64,000 bases of DNA, from the IMG/VR virus record IMGVR_UViG_3300048919_000048, positions 87,944-151,943 of that record, one strand, 5' to 3'. Positions 16,428 through 22,075 of the stretch are shown here, one piece after another. Every line of letters begins with the position of its first letter. Position 1 is the first letter of the stretch. A model generated the notes under the pieces. The model was not told where the DNA came from, made no database searches, and saw only the letters and a list, made by a program, of their open reading frames with translations. The translations under genes were made by a program, and so were the position numbers. Source of the DNA: a virus.

Positions 16428-16503
16428 TGGCGGTCCTAACGGGATTCGAACCCGCGACTCTCCCGTGACAGGGGAGTATGTTTACCGCTAATACCATAGG
16501 ACC
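16428..16503 (-). tRNA. tRNA-Asp(GTC)
   Basis: Acceptor GGTCCTA/TAGGACC, anticodon stem CTCCC/GGGAG with loop CTGTCA plus C, discriminator G and CCA, as expected for Asp. Confidence 0.93.
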
Positions 16504-16509
16504 TGAATT

Positions 16510-16616
16510 TGGTTTTGAGATGAGAGTCCGAGTCTTGTACAGCCTTACCCGTTGTCAATTGGCAGCTATCGCGCGATTCGCACTTCCGACACGGGATTTA
16601 ACTGTTACACCTCAAA
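16510..16616 (-). other. Unresolved tRNA-like segment
   Basis: This 107-base stretch begins TTTGAGGT and ends ATCTCAAA-A-CCA on the minus strand, so its ends can form an 8 bp acceptor-like stem with a CCA tail. It is packed two bases from tRNA-Trp and six from tRNA-Asp. A normal D, anticodon and T arm could not be assigned. It may be a decayed, interrupted or unusual tRNA. Confidence 0.35.
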
Positions 16617-16618
16617 GA

Positions 16619-16700
16619 TGGCAGGAAGGTGAGGAGTCGAACCCCCGGAGCCGGGGTTGGAACCCGGTGGAGTTCCACAACCCCATTAATCTACCAACCT
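16619..16700 (-). tRNA. tRNA-Trp(CCA), with poor acceptor pairing
   Basis: Anticodon stem CCGGG/CCCGG and loop TTCCAAC give anticodon CCA, with discriminator G. The acceptor AGGTTGG/CCTTCCT carries two T-T mismatches and the D loop is enlarged (82 bases in total), so this may be degenerate or strongly modified. Confidence 0.75.
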
Positions 16701-16706
16701 AAAAAC

Positions 16707-16784
16707 TGGTACACCCAACGGGACTCGAACCCGTATTTGCCGACGTGAAAGGTCGGTGTCCTATTCCAATTAGACGATAGGTGC
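16707..16784 (-). tRNA. tRNA-Glu(TTC)
   Basis: Acceptor GCACCTA/TGGGTGT with wobble pairs, anticodon stem CCGAC/GTCGG, loop CTTTCAC and CCA. Discriminator is A rather than the usual G. Confidence 0.92.
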
Positions 16785-16834
16785 TTTTAACGAATAGCCA
16801 TCGAAATGACTATTGATTAATTACACATATTGTT

Positions 16835-16910
16835 TGGCTGACGGTACTGGATTCGAACCAGTTATCCTGGGCTTAACAGGCCCCCGCATGTCCATATATG
16901 CTCACCGTCA
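16835..16910 (-). tRNA. tRNA-Asn(GTT)
   Basis: Perfect acceptor TGACGGT/ACCGTCA, D stem GCAT/ATGC, loop CTGTTAA, discriminator G and CCA. Confidence 0.95.
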
Positions 16911-17077
16911 ATAATAGGGTGCGCCCCTTCCGGTGTGATTACGCAGTTATCGTCGAGGGAACTCGTAAACAGGGACCTTCAGTTGGACGACTTGCGGTTA
17001 GCTAATCCGCTTCCTTTCTTTACCGTGGGCCGCAGGGAATGCAAGCATTTTACCTGAAGATATTTCCACGGTTTACC
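16911..17077. other. Unassigned 167-base spacer in the tRNA cluster
   Basis: No coding frame with a ribosome site is seen. A 7 bp stem ACCGTGG (17022-17028) with CCACGGT (17066-17072) encloses a 37-base loop, and a GCGG-loop-CCGC hairpin lies near 17000. No complete cloverleaf or CCA end could be placed. It may be a processing spacer, a decayed tRNA or a small structured RNA. Confidence 0.4.
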
Positions 17078-17154
17078 TGGTGGACCGTCAGGGACTCGAA
17101 CCCCGAACCTCGGGATTAAAAGTCCCTTGCTCTAACCAATTGAGCTAACGATCC
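17078..17154 (-). tRNA. tRNA-Lys(TTT)
   Basis: Acceptor GGATCGT/ACGGTCC with one wobble, D arm GCTC/GAGC, loop CTTTTAA, discriminator A and CCA. Confidence 0.95.
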
Positions 17155-17158
17155 GATC

Positions 17159-17253
17159 TGGCAGTAGGAGGGAGATTTGAACTCCCGGGACCAGGGGCTA
17201 CCTGATCCGACACCTTTCCAAGATGCTGCTTTAAGCCACTCAGCCATCCTACT
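17159..17253 (-). tRNA. tRNA-Ser(GGA)
   Basis: A 95-base class II tRNA with acceptor AGTAGGA/TCCTACT, loop TTGGAAA, a long variable arm, discriminator G and CCA. It is the third serine tRNA of the cluster. Confidence 0.94.
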
Positions 17254-17259
17254 AAAATT

Positions 17260-17347
17260 TGGTGGGGAGTGATGGAGTCGAACCACCCGAGTCGCAATGA
17301 CAACAGATTTACAGTCTGCACCGCTACCTCTACGGAAATAACTCCCC
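17260..17347 (-). tRNA. tRNA-Tyr(GTA)
   Basis: Acceptor GGGGAGT/ACTCCCC, anticodon stem GCAGA/TCTGT with loop CTGTAAA, an extended variable arm as usual for bacterial Tyr, discriminator A and CCA. Confidence 0.94.
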
Positions 17348-17489
17348 GAAATTCTCTTTTGTTCGGCTCACCTGATATCCATGAGGCTGCGCTACCTCAT
17401 ATAGACCTTATTCGCTGGACCGCCCCGTTGTACACCGTGACTATCTTGCGAGTTCGTTAACAGATGCCCGACAGAAGAGAACTTTAATA
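17348..17489. other. Non-coding spacer between tRNA-Tyr and the AT-hook gene terminator
   Basis: Only a short hairpin (TGAGG/CCTCA, near 17379-17399) stands out. No tRNA, promoter box pair or credible frame was found. Confidence 0.4.
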
Positions 17490-17510
17490 AAGGCCCCTAA
17501 TGAGGGCCTT
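17490..17510 (-). terminator. Terminator after the AT-hook protein gene
   Basis: AAGGCCC and GGGCCTT form a 7 bp stem with a seven-base loop followed by a T-rich stretch on the minus strand. It may be read through to reach the downstream tRNAs, or those have another source. Confidence 0.75.
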
Positions 17511-17514
17511 TCAA

Positions 17515-17889
17515 TTACTCATCTTCCCCTACCACTTTATACTCACGAATTTCGGTTGTCAATGGCATAACCGCTTTTAGTTCATCAGATGAACCTGAGT
17601 GAGTCTGGGAGGAGGCAGATGTTGTGCCGCCTGCTGCGTCGTCTTCGTTATCCTCTTCAGTGTAGAGGTTGTTAACCTCTTTCGCCTGCTCAAGGATATA
17701 CTTCGCCGTCGTTTCTTTCACCTTCTCTGTGCCGGAGGTCAGAAGACCTTCGAGAGTGGAGATAGCTTTCGGCGTCAGACGGGCTAATTCGCCTCGGAGA
17801 TTAATCATTGCCTTTTCAAGGGCAATGGCTGTACTCTCCTCTTTGCTTGGGCGACCACGCTTACGAGTTACAATCGCAGCCTTGCTCAT
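17515..17889 (-). CDS. AT-hook-containing small protein, possible DNA-binding or small terminase-like role
   Basis: A 124-residue protein. The N-terminus carries the AT-hook-like core KRGRPSK (residues about 10-16), which binds the minor groove of AT-rich DNA in other proteins. Residues about 20-75 form two helices with EKAMINLRGELARL and KYILEQAKEVNNLY. The remainder is an acidic Ser/Thr-rich tail. It has its own promoter (TTGACA, 17 bases, TAAGAT) and terminator, and splits the tRNA cluster into two groups. A small-terminase role is possible because no other candidate was found near the large terminase, but nothing in the sequence proves it. A regulator or nucleoid-type protein is the alternative. 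Confidence 0.6.
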   Translation of the reverse strand: MSKAAIVTRKRGRPSKEESTAIALEKAMINLRGELARLTPKAISTLEGLLTSGTEKVKETTAKYILEQAKEVNNLYTEEDNEDDAAGGTTSASSQTHSGSSDELKAVMPLTTEIREYKVVGEDE

Positions 17890-17915
17890 AATGCCCCCAT
17901 TGAGTTAGTGTATTC

Positions 17916-17944
17916 ATCTTAGCAGTATAATTACACTATGTCAA
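17916..17944 (-). promoter_or_regulatory. Strong promoter for the AT-hook gene
   Basis: Minus-strand TTGACA is followed after 17 bases by TAAGAT, upstream of the ATG at 17889. The -35 box is perfect. Confidence 0.75.
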
Positions 17945-17960
17945 TAGGTTACATGAAAAT

Positions 17961-18083
17961 TGGCAGCGACTCCAGGATTCGAACCCGAACAGCCCGGCGA
18001 TCAACCCGGGAGCGAAGTACCCTATTGGATAGATGGTCTACTCATGCCTGAGCGATTCCCATTTCTCCTCAACCTCAGTCGCC
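17961..18083 (-). tRNA. Atypical 123-base tRNA-like gene, anticodon loop of eight bases
   Basis: The ends form a 7 bp acceptor GGCGACT/AGTCGCT (one G-U) with discriminator G and CCA. The T arm TCGGG/CCTGG with loop TTCGAAT and a D-like stem GGTT/AATC are recognisable. The anticodon stem CCCGG/CCGGG is perfect but encloses an eight-base loop, GTTGATCG. About 45 extra bases, themselves able to form small hairpins, separate the D stem from the anticodon stem. It is packed six bases from the next tRNA. It may be an interrupted tRNA or a decoding oddity; Ile(GAT) is the nearest normal reading. Confidence 0.5.
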
Positions 18084-18089
18084 AATGTG

Positions 18090-18169
18090 TGGTGCCCCTC
18101 CCCGGAGTCGAACCGGGAACTCCTGCCGTTTGAAAGCAGAGCCTCTACCTTTTGTTGGGCCAGAGGGGC
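18090..18169 (-). tRNA. tRNA-Leu(CAA) with short variable arm
   Basis: Acceptor GCCCCTC/GAGGGGC, loop TTCAAAC in stem CTGCT/GGCAG, discriminator A and CCA. The variable region is only about five bases before the T stem CCCGG/CCGGG, again lacking the long arm expected of leucine tRNAs. Confidence 0.85.
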
Positions 18170-18170
18170 T

Positions 18171-18247
18171 TGGAGCAACGTACTGGATTCGAACCAGTGA
18201 ACACCTCGTTTGCAGCGAGAGCCGTTACCAGACTCCGGCAACGTTGC
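18171..18247 (-). tRNA. tRNA-Cys(GCA)
   Basis: Perfect acceptor GCAACGT/ACGTTGC, stem TCTCG/CGAGG with loop CTGCAAA, and discriminator T, the main cysteine identity element. CCA is encoded. Confidence 0.95.
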
Positions 18248-18253
18248 ATGATC

Positions 18254-18329
18254 TGGTGCTGGATGCAGGGGTCGAACCCGCGACCTTCTGATTACAAATC
18301 AGTTGCTCTACCAACTGAGCTAATCCAGC
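18254..18329 (-). tRNA. tRNA-Thr(TGT)
   Basis: Acceptor GCTGGAT/ATCCAGC, D arm GCTC/GAGC, loop TTTGTAA, discriminator A and CCA. It is the first tRNA transcribed in the cluster. Confidence 0.95.
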
Positions 18330-18594
18330 AAATCTCCCAGCAAGTCCGGTAGCTGTTACACTCCGGGGGAGGGAGAAATGGGCAGAGGACGTATGCCCGT
18401 GGGGTTGACTTCCCCTTACCGTCCAGCAAAACATGTTTCACGTTACGGGTGGTCGTAAGACCTGAAGCAACCGTCGCTATTCCAGAGGTCGTCGATGGAG
18501 CCGCTGTCTTCCGGCTGAACTGGCCCAACGTCATCGCAGAGGGTCCACTTTATCCATCCACCTACTTGATTGTCATCTCGTTCGGGACATATTC
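18330..18594. other. Leader of the tRNA cluster, about 265 non-coding bases
   Basis: The region lies between the promoter at 18595 and tRNA-Thr. Short open frames on both strands lack ribosome sites and family-like sequence, so no gene is called. It would be the 5' leader of the tRNA precursor. No complete cloverleaf was found in it. Confidence 0.5.
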
Positions 18595-18623
18595 AGATTA
18601 CTTGGAGTCATGTTCTTTGTCAA
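18595..18623 (-). promoter_or_regulatory. Promoter for the tRNA cluster
   Basis: Minus-strand TTGACA and TAATCT are spaced by 17 bases. The boxes overlap the last codons and stop of the zinc-ribbon gene, and the first tRNA lies about 260 bases downstream. Confidence 0.7.
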
Positions 18624-18780
18624 CAGGCTTTTTATCGTTTGCACAAAGATTGCACATTATACTCCGTTTTGGACCGAGATATCGGTTACCGCACACGAAA
18701 CAGAGGCAGATGTAGCCCTTGTATTCGTGGTTCCGGGGGTCATCAGCCCCCGGCAGGTGATTAAAGGTCCGGGCGCTCAT
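18598..18780 (-). CDS. Small zinc-ribbon protein
   Basis: The ATG at 18780 has a GGGGAG site six bases upstream and gives 60 residues, better than the longer frame. Two CxxC-type knuckles are visible, CFVC and CNLC, about 16 residues apart, joined by GNRYLGPKRSI, with a preceding NHEYKGY element. This is a compact zinc ribbon, a fold common in small phage regulators that bind nucleic acid or protein. The gene overlaps the preceding 30-residue peptide gene by 20 bases and its end overlaps the tRNA-cluster promoter. The function is unknown. Confidence 0.75.
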   Translation of the reverse strand: MSARTFNHLPGADDPRNHEYKGYICLCFVCGNRYLGPKRSIMCNLCANDKKPVDKEHDSK

Positions 18781-18853
18781 CGAAAACTCCCCAGTCCTCT
18801 TCATTTCTTATACCCTCACCCCAGCCTACGAAACCGTCGAACTCGTCTTTCAT
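18761..18853 (-). CDS. Microprotein B, 30 residues, paralogue of its upstream neighbour
   Basis: An ATG at 18853 with GGGGAG six bases upstream opens a 30-residue acidic peptide containing the core VGWGEGIRNEEDW. The neighbouring peptide at 18855-18944 has the matching core IGYGDGIRDEEDF, so the two look like a tandem duplication. The stop of the first peptide is one base from the start of the second. The shared GxGxGIRxEED pattern across two separate frames argues that both are translated. No function is recognised. Confidence 0.65.
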   Translation of the reverse strand: MKDEFDGFVGWGEGIRNEEDWGVFDERPDL

Positions 18854-18854
18854 G

Positions 18855-18944
18855 TCAGACTCCCCAATTGTGTTCAAAGAACTCAAAATCTTCTTCGTCA
18901 CGGATACCATCTCCGTATCCAATCACCAATTCAGTGCTGTTCAT
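18855..18944 (-). CDS. Microprotein A, 29 residues, paralogue of its downstream neighbour
   Basis: Starting at an ATG at 18944 with GGAGG ten bases upstream, this frame codes 29 residues with the core IGYGDGIRDEEDFEFFE. It is strongly acidic. The next gene codes a close relative with GWGEGIRNEED. The start overlaps the end of the 73-residue gene before it by four bases, so it fits the operon's coupled layout. No function is recognised; a small inhibitor or adaptor peptide is a reasonable guess only. Confidence 0.65.
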   Translation of the reverse strand: MNSTELVIGYGDGIRDEEDFEFFEHNWGV

Positions 18945-19162
18945 ACTGAAATATCCTCCACATAGTAGGTTAATCCCGGGAGACCATCTCCCTTCATGTC
19001 GTTATCGACAAGCTCTTTAATCCCGGATGCAAGAAGTTTATGCATTTCAACCTTGATCTGGTCCATAGACAACTGCTTCAACTTTTCCTCCAGATAAGGG
19101 GCCAAGTCGGCATTGCTGTAGTCCATTTCAAAAGTGACCTTCACTTCGATAACCTGCTTCAT
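18941..19162 (-). CDS. Small protein of unknown function (73 residues)
   Basis: The product starts MKQVIEVKVTFEMDY and looks like a strand followed by two helices, with DLAPYLEEKLKQL and MHKLLASGIKELV, then a short strand TYYVEDISV. It overlaps the gene before and after by four bases, giving a coupled operon of small early-type genes. Its beta-alpha-alpha-beta outline resembles its upstream neighbour (VVTIDLDDDY start), so they may be distant relatives. No domain is recognised. Confidence 0.7.
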   Translation of the reverse strand: MKQVIEVKVTFEMDYSNADLAPYLEEKLKQLSMDQIKVEMHKLLASGIKELVDNDMKGDGLPGLTYYVEDISV

Positions 19163-19386
19163 TTAACCTCTCCGTCGAAGGTTACAGAGACTTTGGTCGC
19201 TCCAGCTTCACCCATCCCCCGCATCAAGGTTTCTGTTATTGCCTCTGGGAACTTGTCTTCCGCTACAGAGTATACCGGGTTACTCTCGTCAACACCAGGC
19301 ACATTCTTCAGTTCTTTGATGACCTCTGGTGTAGATAGATAATCATCATCCAGATCAATCGTAACGACATACTGAAATTTTCTCAA
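19159..19386 (-). CDS. Small protein of unknown function (75 residues)
   Basis: The product starts MRKFQYVVTIDLDDDYLS, has a central helix ITETLMRGMGEAG and ends with a strand TKVSVTFDGEV. It is acidic. The start overlaps the upstream gene by four bases and the end overlaps the downstream gene by four bases. It shares the strand-helix-strand outline of its downstream neighbour. No family is recognised. Confidence 0.7.
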   Translation of the reverse strand: MRKFQYVVTIDLDDDYLSTPEVIKELKNVPGVDESNPVYSVAEDKFPEAITETLMRGMGEAGATKVSVTFDGEVK

Positions 19387-19634
19387 ATTTCCTCCTTCAA
19401 AATTGCCAGTTTATAACGAGAGGTCTTATCAACCTCATTTGGGTAAAACGAGTATAAACGGTTACCATCTCCAAAGTCAACACTTTGCCAATGCTCAAGT
19501 GGGAACCCTACGGTGCTGAAGGCTAAATCGTCCGCATCGTCGAGGGCATCTTGAAGTGTGGGGTAATGCTCAGAGTGTTCTTCGGAAGTGTAATCGGGGG
19601 TGACAAAACTGAGAGTGAGTTTATAGGGATTCAT
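19383..19634 (-). CDS. Small acidic protein of unknown function (83 residues)
   Basis: First gene of a coupled operon reading leftwards to the tRNA promoter. The product starts MNPYKLTLSFVTPDY and has an aspartate-rich helix (LQDALDDADDLAF) followed by WQSVDFGDGNRLYSF. A promoter of the TTGACT-17-TAAAAT type stands 35 bases upstream. No domain is recognised; expression early in infection is inferred from the setting. Confidence 0.7.
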   Translation of the reverse strand: MNPYKLTLSFVTPDYTSEEHSEHYPTLQDALDDADDLAFSTVGFPLEHWQSVDFGDGNRLYSFYPNEVDKTSRYKLAILKEEI

Positions 19635-19668
19635 AAGTCCAACAGTAAGTTAATCAAGTGATATGGTC

Positions 19669-19697
19669 ATTTTACTGGAGGACTTAACGATAGTCAA
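19669..19697 (-). promoter_or_regulatory. Left-arm promoter for the small-gene operon
   Basis: Minus-strand TTGACT and TAAAAT are separated by 17 bases. Both boxes match other left-arm promoters. It overlaps the 3' end of the gene at 19694. Confidence 0.7.
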
Positions 19698-20023
19698 CGC
19701 TTGACGAAGGAGTCAAGGAAATCGGCAAGCAGGCCGGGGGTTGGGGTCAAGGTTAGCTCGACACGTAGCGTCCGGCTCTTCGTATCCTCCTCGGAAAGAG
19801 GGAGGCATTTTACGGCAGGAGTGAAGTCAACCAGGGGCTTAACTTCCTCCCCGTCAATAAAGCACCTGACTTCCTTGTTGTCATAAACGCGCTGTGCGAC
19901 GTTCTCAGCGTTTTCTGCGTAGTAGTCAAGCAAACCCTCGTCTACGGTCTGTTGTGGCTCCTTAGAGCGATCCAGGTGGGTTGCTGCACGGTTCCTGTCA
20001 TGTTTTGCGACAAGGTTTCTCAT
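19694..20023 (-). CDS. Protein of unknown function (109 residues), conserved-looking N-terminus
   Basis: The product opens MRNLVAKHDRNRAATHLDRSKE, a basic start resembling a small family of phage proteins with an N-terminal VAKH motif. A helical LLDYYAENAENVAQRVY segment and a beta C-terminal half (TLRVELTLTPTPG) follow. It begins at an ATGA overlap with the 56-residue gene. The start is fixed by that overlap and a GAG-rich stretch. No function is known. Confidence 0.7.
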   Translation of the reverse strand: MRNLVAKHDRNRAATHLDRSKEPQQTVDEGLLDYYAENAENVAQRVYDNKEVRCFIDGEEVKPLVDFTPAVKCLPLSEEDTKSRTLRVELTLTPTPGLLADFLDSFVKR

Positions 20024-20190
20024 TCGCTGTGCTCCGAGATGATTGAATGGATGTTTCCGAGTTCAACATCGACGGTATCGAGTTCATCAAGAGGCTCGAA
20101 GTCTTCAATGTTTCCTTGTCGGTCCAAATACACTATGGCGATCTCAGTGATGGTCCGGGTAATAGTTGCCTTTACCTTACGAGGTTTCAT
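20020..20190 (-). CDS. Small protein of unknown function (56 residues)
   Basis: An ATG at 20190 with a CAGGAG site opens a 56-residue frame starting MKPRKVKATITRTITEI. It ends in a four-base overlap with the next gene, so it fits the operon. A basic N-terminus precedes an acidic second half (DFEPLDELDTVDVEL). It lies directly after the terminator of the nadV-like gene, so it is probably reached by read-through or an unseen promoter. Confidence 0.65.
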   Translation of the reverse strand: MKPRKVKATITRTITEIAIVYLDRQGNIEDFEPLDELDTVDVELGNIHSIISEHSE

Positions 20191-20203
20191 ATTTTCTCCT
20201 GTG

Positions 20204-20227
20204 AGAAAACCGCCCCGAAGGGCGGTT
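20204..20227 (-). terminator. Terminator after the nadV-like gene
   Basis: AACCGCCC/GGGCGGTT with a TTCG loop, then TTCTC on the minus strand. It follows the stop at 20232 directly. Confidence 0.85.
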
Positions 20228-20231
20228 GAAA

Positions 20232-22022
20232 TTATTTCAGGTTTGCTGTGACACGCTCACGGATTTCAGTCAGCGTTTCGTCAACCAACAGTTTGCCGTC
20301 ACGGAACACGACACGGAGTTCGTTATCGGCATCGTTGACTTGCTCCAGTTGGAGGTTATCAACCAGCTTCAGTTCTCCGTCTTCACCACGAACAACCTTC
20401 AGGAAGCCCTGAGCAGACTTCTTGCCAAGGTCGGTCTTAGGCTCTTTGACGACCATGATTTGCTGACCGTCGATAACCGCGCCAGTTGCCTTCACGGCCT
20501 GACCCAGAGAATCACGGGTGTTGAACTGAGTGGTGAAAGAACCAACACCAAACACAACGTTGCTTGATGCAAAGCCCTTCGCTTCCAGACGCTCGAAGAT
20601 CTCTTTGGCGCGGGCCACGGTGATGGAGTCACCGTAAATCAGACCGACATGAGTATCCAGAGTGCGGTAGCCTTTGGAGTTCACATCTCCGCCGAACACA
20701 TCGTGCAGGAGTTCAACAGAACCTTTCTGCTCGTTGGTCAGTTCTGGCTTGTCGATAGCCGTCACCTTGCTACCATCAACGTAGTAATACGTGTATTCAG
20801 CACGGTTCCACTCAATGGAGCCACTCATGCGGTACAGTTCACCGTCGAACAGGAAGAAACGCTCAACGATGTCATCGCCACGTTCACCATGTGGAGTATC
20901 CTGACGGACCTCTTCAACGGCGCTTTCCAGTGCCCAGCTTGCCGCTTTTTCCAGAGTACCAGCTTCATCGAGTGCCTCGATTTTACGCCAGTCGAGTGTG
21001 CCACAGATGATATCTTCCGGTACGCCGGAGTCCGGGCGGAATACCACACGACCGTCACGGGCCATGATTTCATCTTTCAGGATGCGAACACCCTCAGTGA
21101 TCAGACGGAACCAGTCATAGCTATCGCCGACATATGACACGAAACCTTTCGGGAAGATTTCCGTGATGTAACGACGCAGGAACTCGACCTCTGCGTGGAA
21201 ACGCAGGTCATCCAGCGACATTTCCGGATGCTCAGAACGAAGGCGTCCGATGATGAAGCCGATGTTCGTTGTTGCAACGCTGTGCTCGGATGCCGGGATG
21301 GAGCCGGATACGAACTTACCCTTCATACCGTAATAACGGTTTGCATACAGAATCGCCGGGATGGTATCTGTACCCTGGGAGTTCATCAGTTGACCGAACT
21401 CAGACTGCGCCGCATCGTGAGTACCAGCCTGACCACGATAAGCAAAGCAGTGGATCTGGTATGGAACGTGCAGGTTGTTGTCACAGGTTTTCTGCGCCCA
21501 CAGTTCAGCCAGCTTACGATACTGCCAGAAAATGGTTGCCGTGGTTACGGTTTTCCAGTTTTCAGAGGAGATCACCGACTCCAGATAGTTAGGTAACCAG
21601 TAGAAGTCCGGATGCGTGTTCTGAATGGTGAACAGCGGAACCTGTACCGGAGAAAGTGTACCTTCCGGCAGAGCACGGATTTCAACAGGCAGGTAACCCA
21701 AGTCGTGCAGCTTTTCAAAGCCCCACGTTTCAACCATGTCCGGGCCGATAGCCAGGTCACAGGTTTCTTTGAATTCGCCGATAGCGTCTTCCTTCGGACG
21801 ACCGAAGAACTCACGGTTGAAGTGGTCGATCAGGAACCACTTGATAAAACCTTGCAGTCCGGCAGACATGACGCGCTGGTCATTGTCGGAGAAATGCTGG
21901 AAGTGCTTGCTTGATCGTGGTGTCATGTTGTCCTGTACGATTTCAGACTTTTTGCTGTACATGGAGATGTGGCTTGGTTTATACCAGTCAGCAAACAGAA
22001 TAGGCAGGTCATTATGTAACAT
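20232..22022 (-). CDS. nadV: Nicotinamide phosphoribosyltransferase family enzyme (NadV / Nampt, possibly Namat)
   Basis: A 596-residue protein of the Nampt family, longer than the human enzyme (491). The family's active-site blocks are in order: AYRGQAGTHD and EFGQLMNSQGTD (about 190-215), SIPASEHSVAT with the catalytic-region histidine (about 240-250), YVGDSYDWFRL, VFRPDSGVPED with the Arg-Asp pair (about 330-340), and VVFGVGSF plus TRDSLGQAVKATG. Nampt couples nicotinamide with PRPP to give NMN. In phages with an adjacent Prs-like gene, as here, the enzyme may instead be Namat, which joins nicotinamide to ADP-ribose pyrophosphate and restores NAD+ directly (NARP1). The two cannot be told apart by eye. 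A GAGGAG site fixes the start. A hairpin separates it from prs. Confidence 0.92.
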   Translation of the reverse strand: MLHNDLPILFADWYKPSHISMYSKKSEIVQDNMTPRSSKHFQHFSDNDQRVMSAGLQGFIKWFLIDHFNREFFGRPKEDAIGEFKETCDLAIGPDMVETWGFEKLHDLGYLPVEIRALPEGTLSPVQVPLFTIQNTHPDFYWLPNYLESVISSENWKTVTTATIFWQYRKLAELWAQKTCDNNLHVPYQIHCFAYRGQAGTHDAAQSEFGQLMNSQGTDTIPAILYANRYYGMKGKFVSGSIPASEHSVATTNIGFIIGRLRSEHPEMSLDDLRFHAEVEFLRRYITEIFPKGFVSYVGDSYDWFRLITEGVRILKDEIMARDGRVVFRPDSGVPEDIICGTLDWRKIEALDEAGTLEKAASWALESAVEEVRQDTPHGERGDDIVERFFLFDGELYRMSGSIEWNRAEYTYYYVDGSKVTAIDKPELTNEQKGSVELLHDVFGGDVNSKGYRTLDTHVGLIYGDSITVARAKEIFERLEAKGFASSNVVFGVGSFTTQFNTRDSLGQAVKATGAVIDGQQIMVVKEPKTDLGKKSAQGFLKVVRGEDGELKLVDNLQLEQVNDADNELRVVFRDGKLLVDETLTEIRERVTANLK

Positions 22023-22036
22023 ATGAATCTCCTCAG

Positions 22037-22061
22037 TTAAAAATCGGGGCGGTGTGCCCCG
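22037..22061 (-). terminator. Hairpin between prs and nadV, terminator or attenuator
   Basis: CGGGGC/GCCCCG with a five-base loop and ATTTTT tail lies on the minus strand, between the prs stop and the nadV ribosome site. It would lower nadV expression relative to prs unless read through. Confidence 0.6.
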
Positions 22062-22075
22062 GAACGTGATATAAG

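Noticed and set aside
18449-18715. Open frame in the tRNA leader region
   Set aside because: It has no ribosome site, crosses the tRNA promoter and the zinc-ribbon gene in antisense, and has no family-like sequence.
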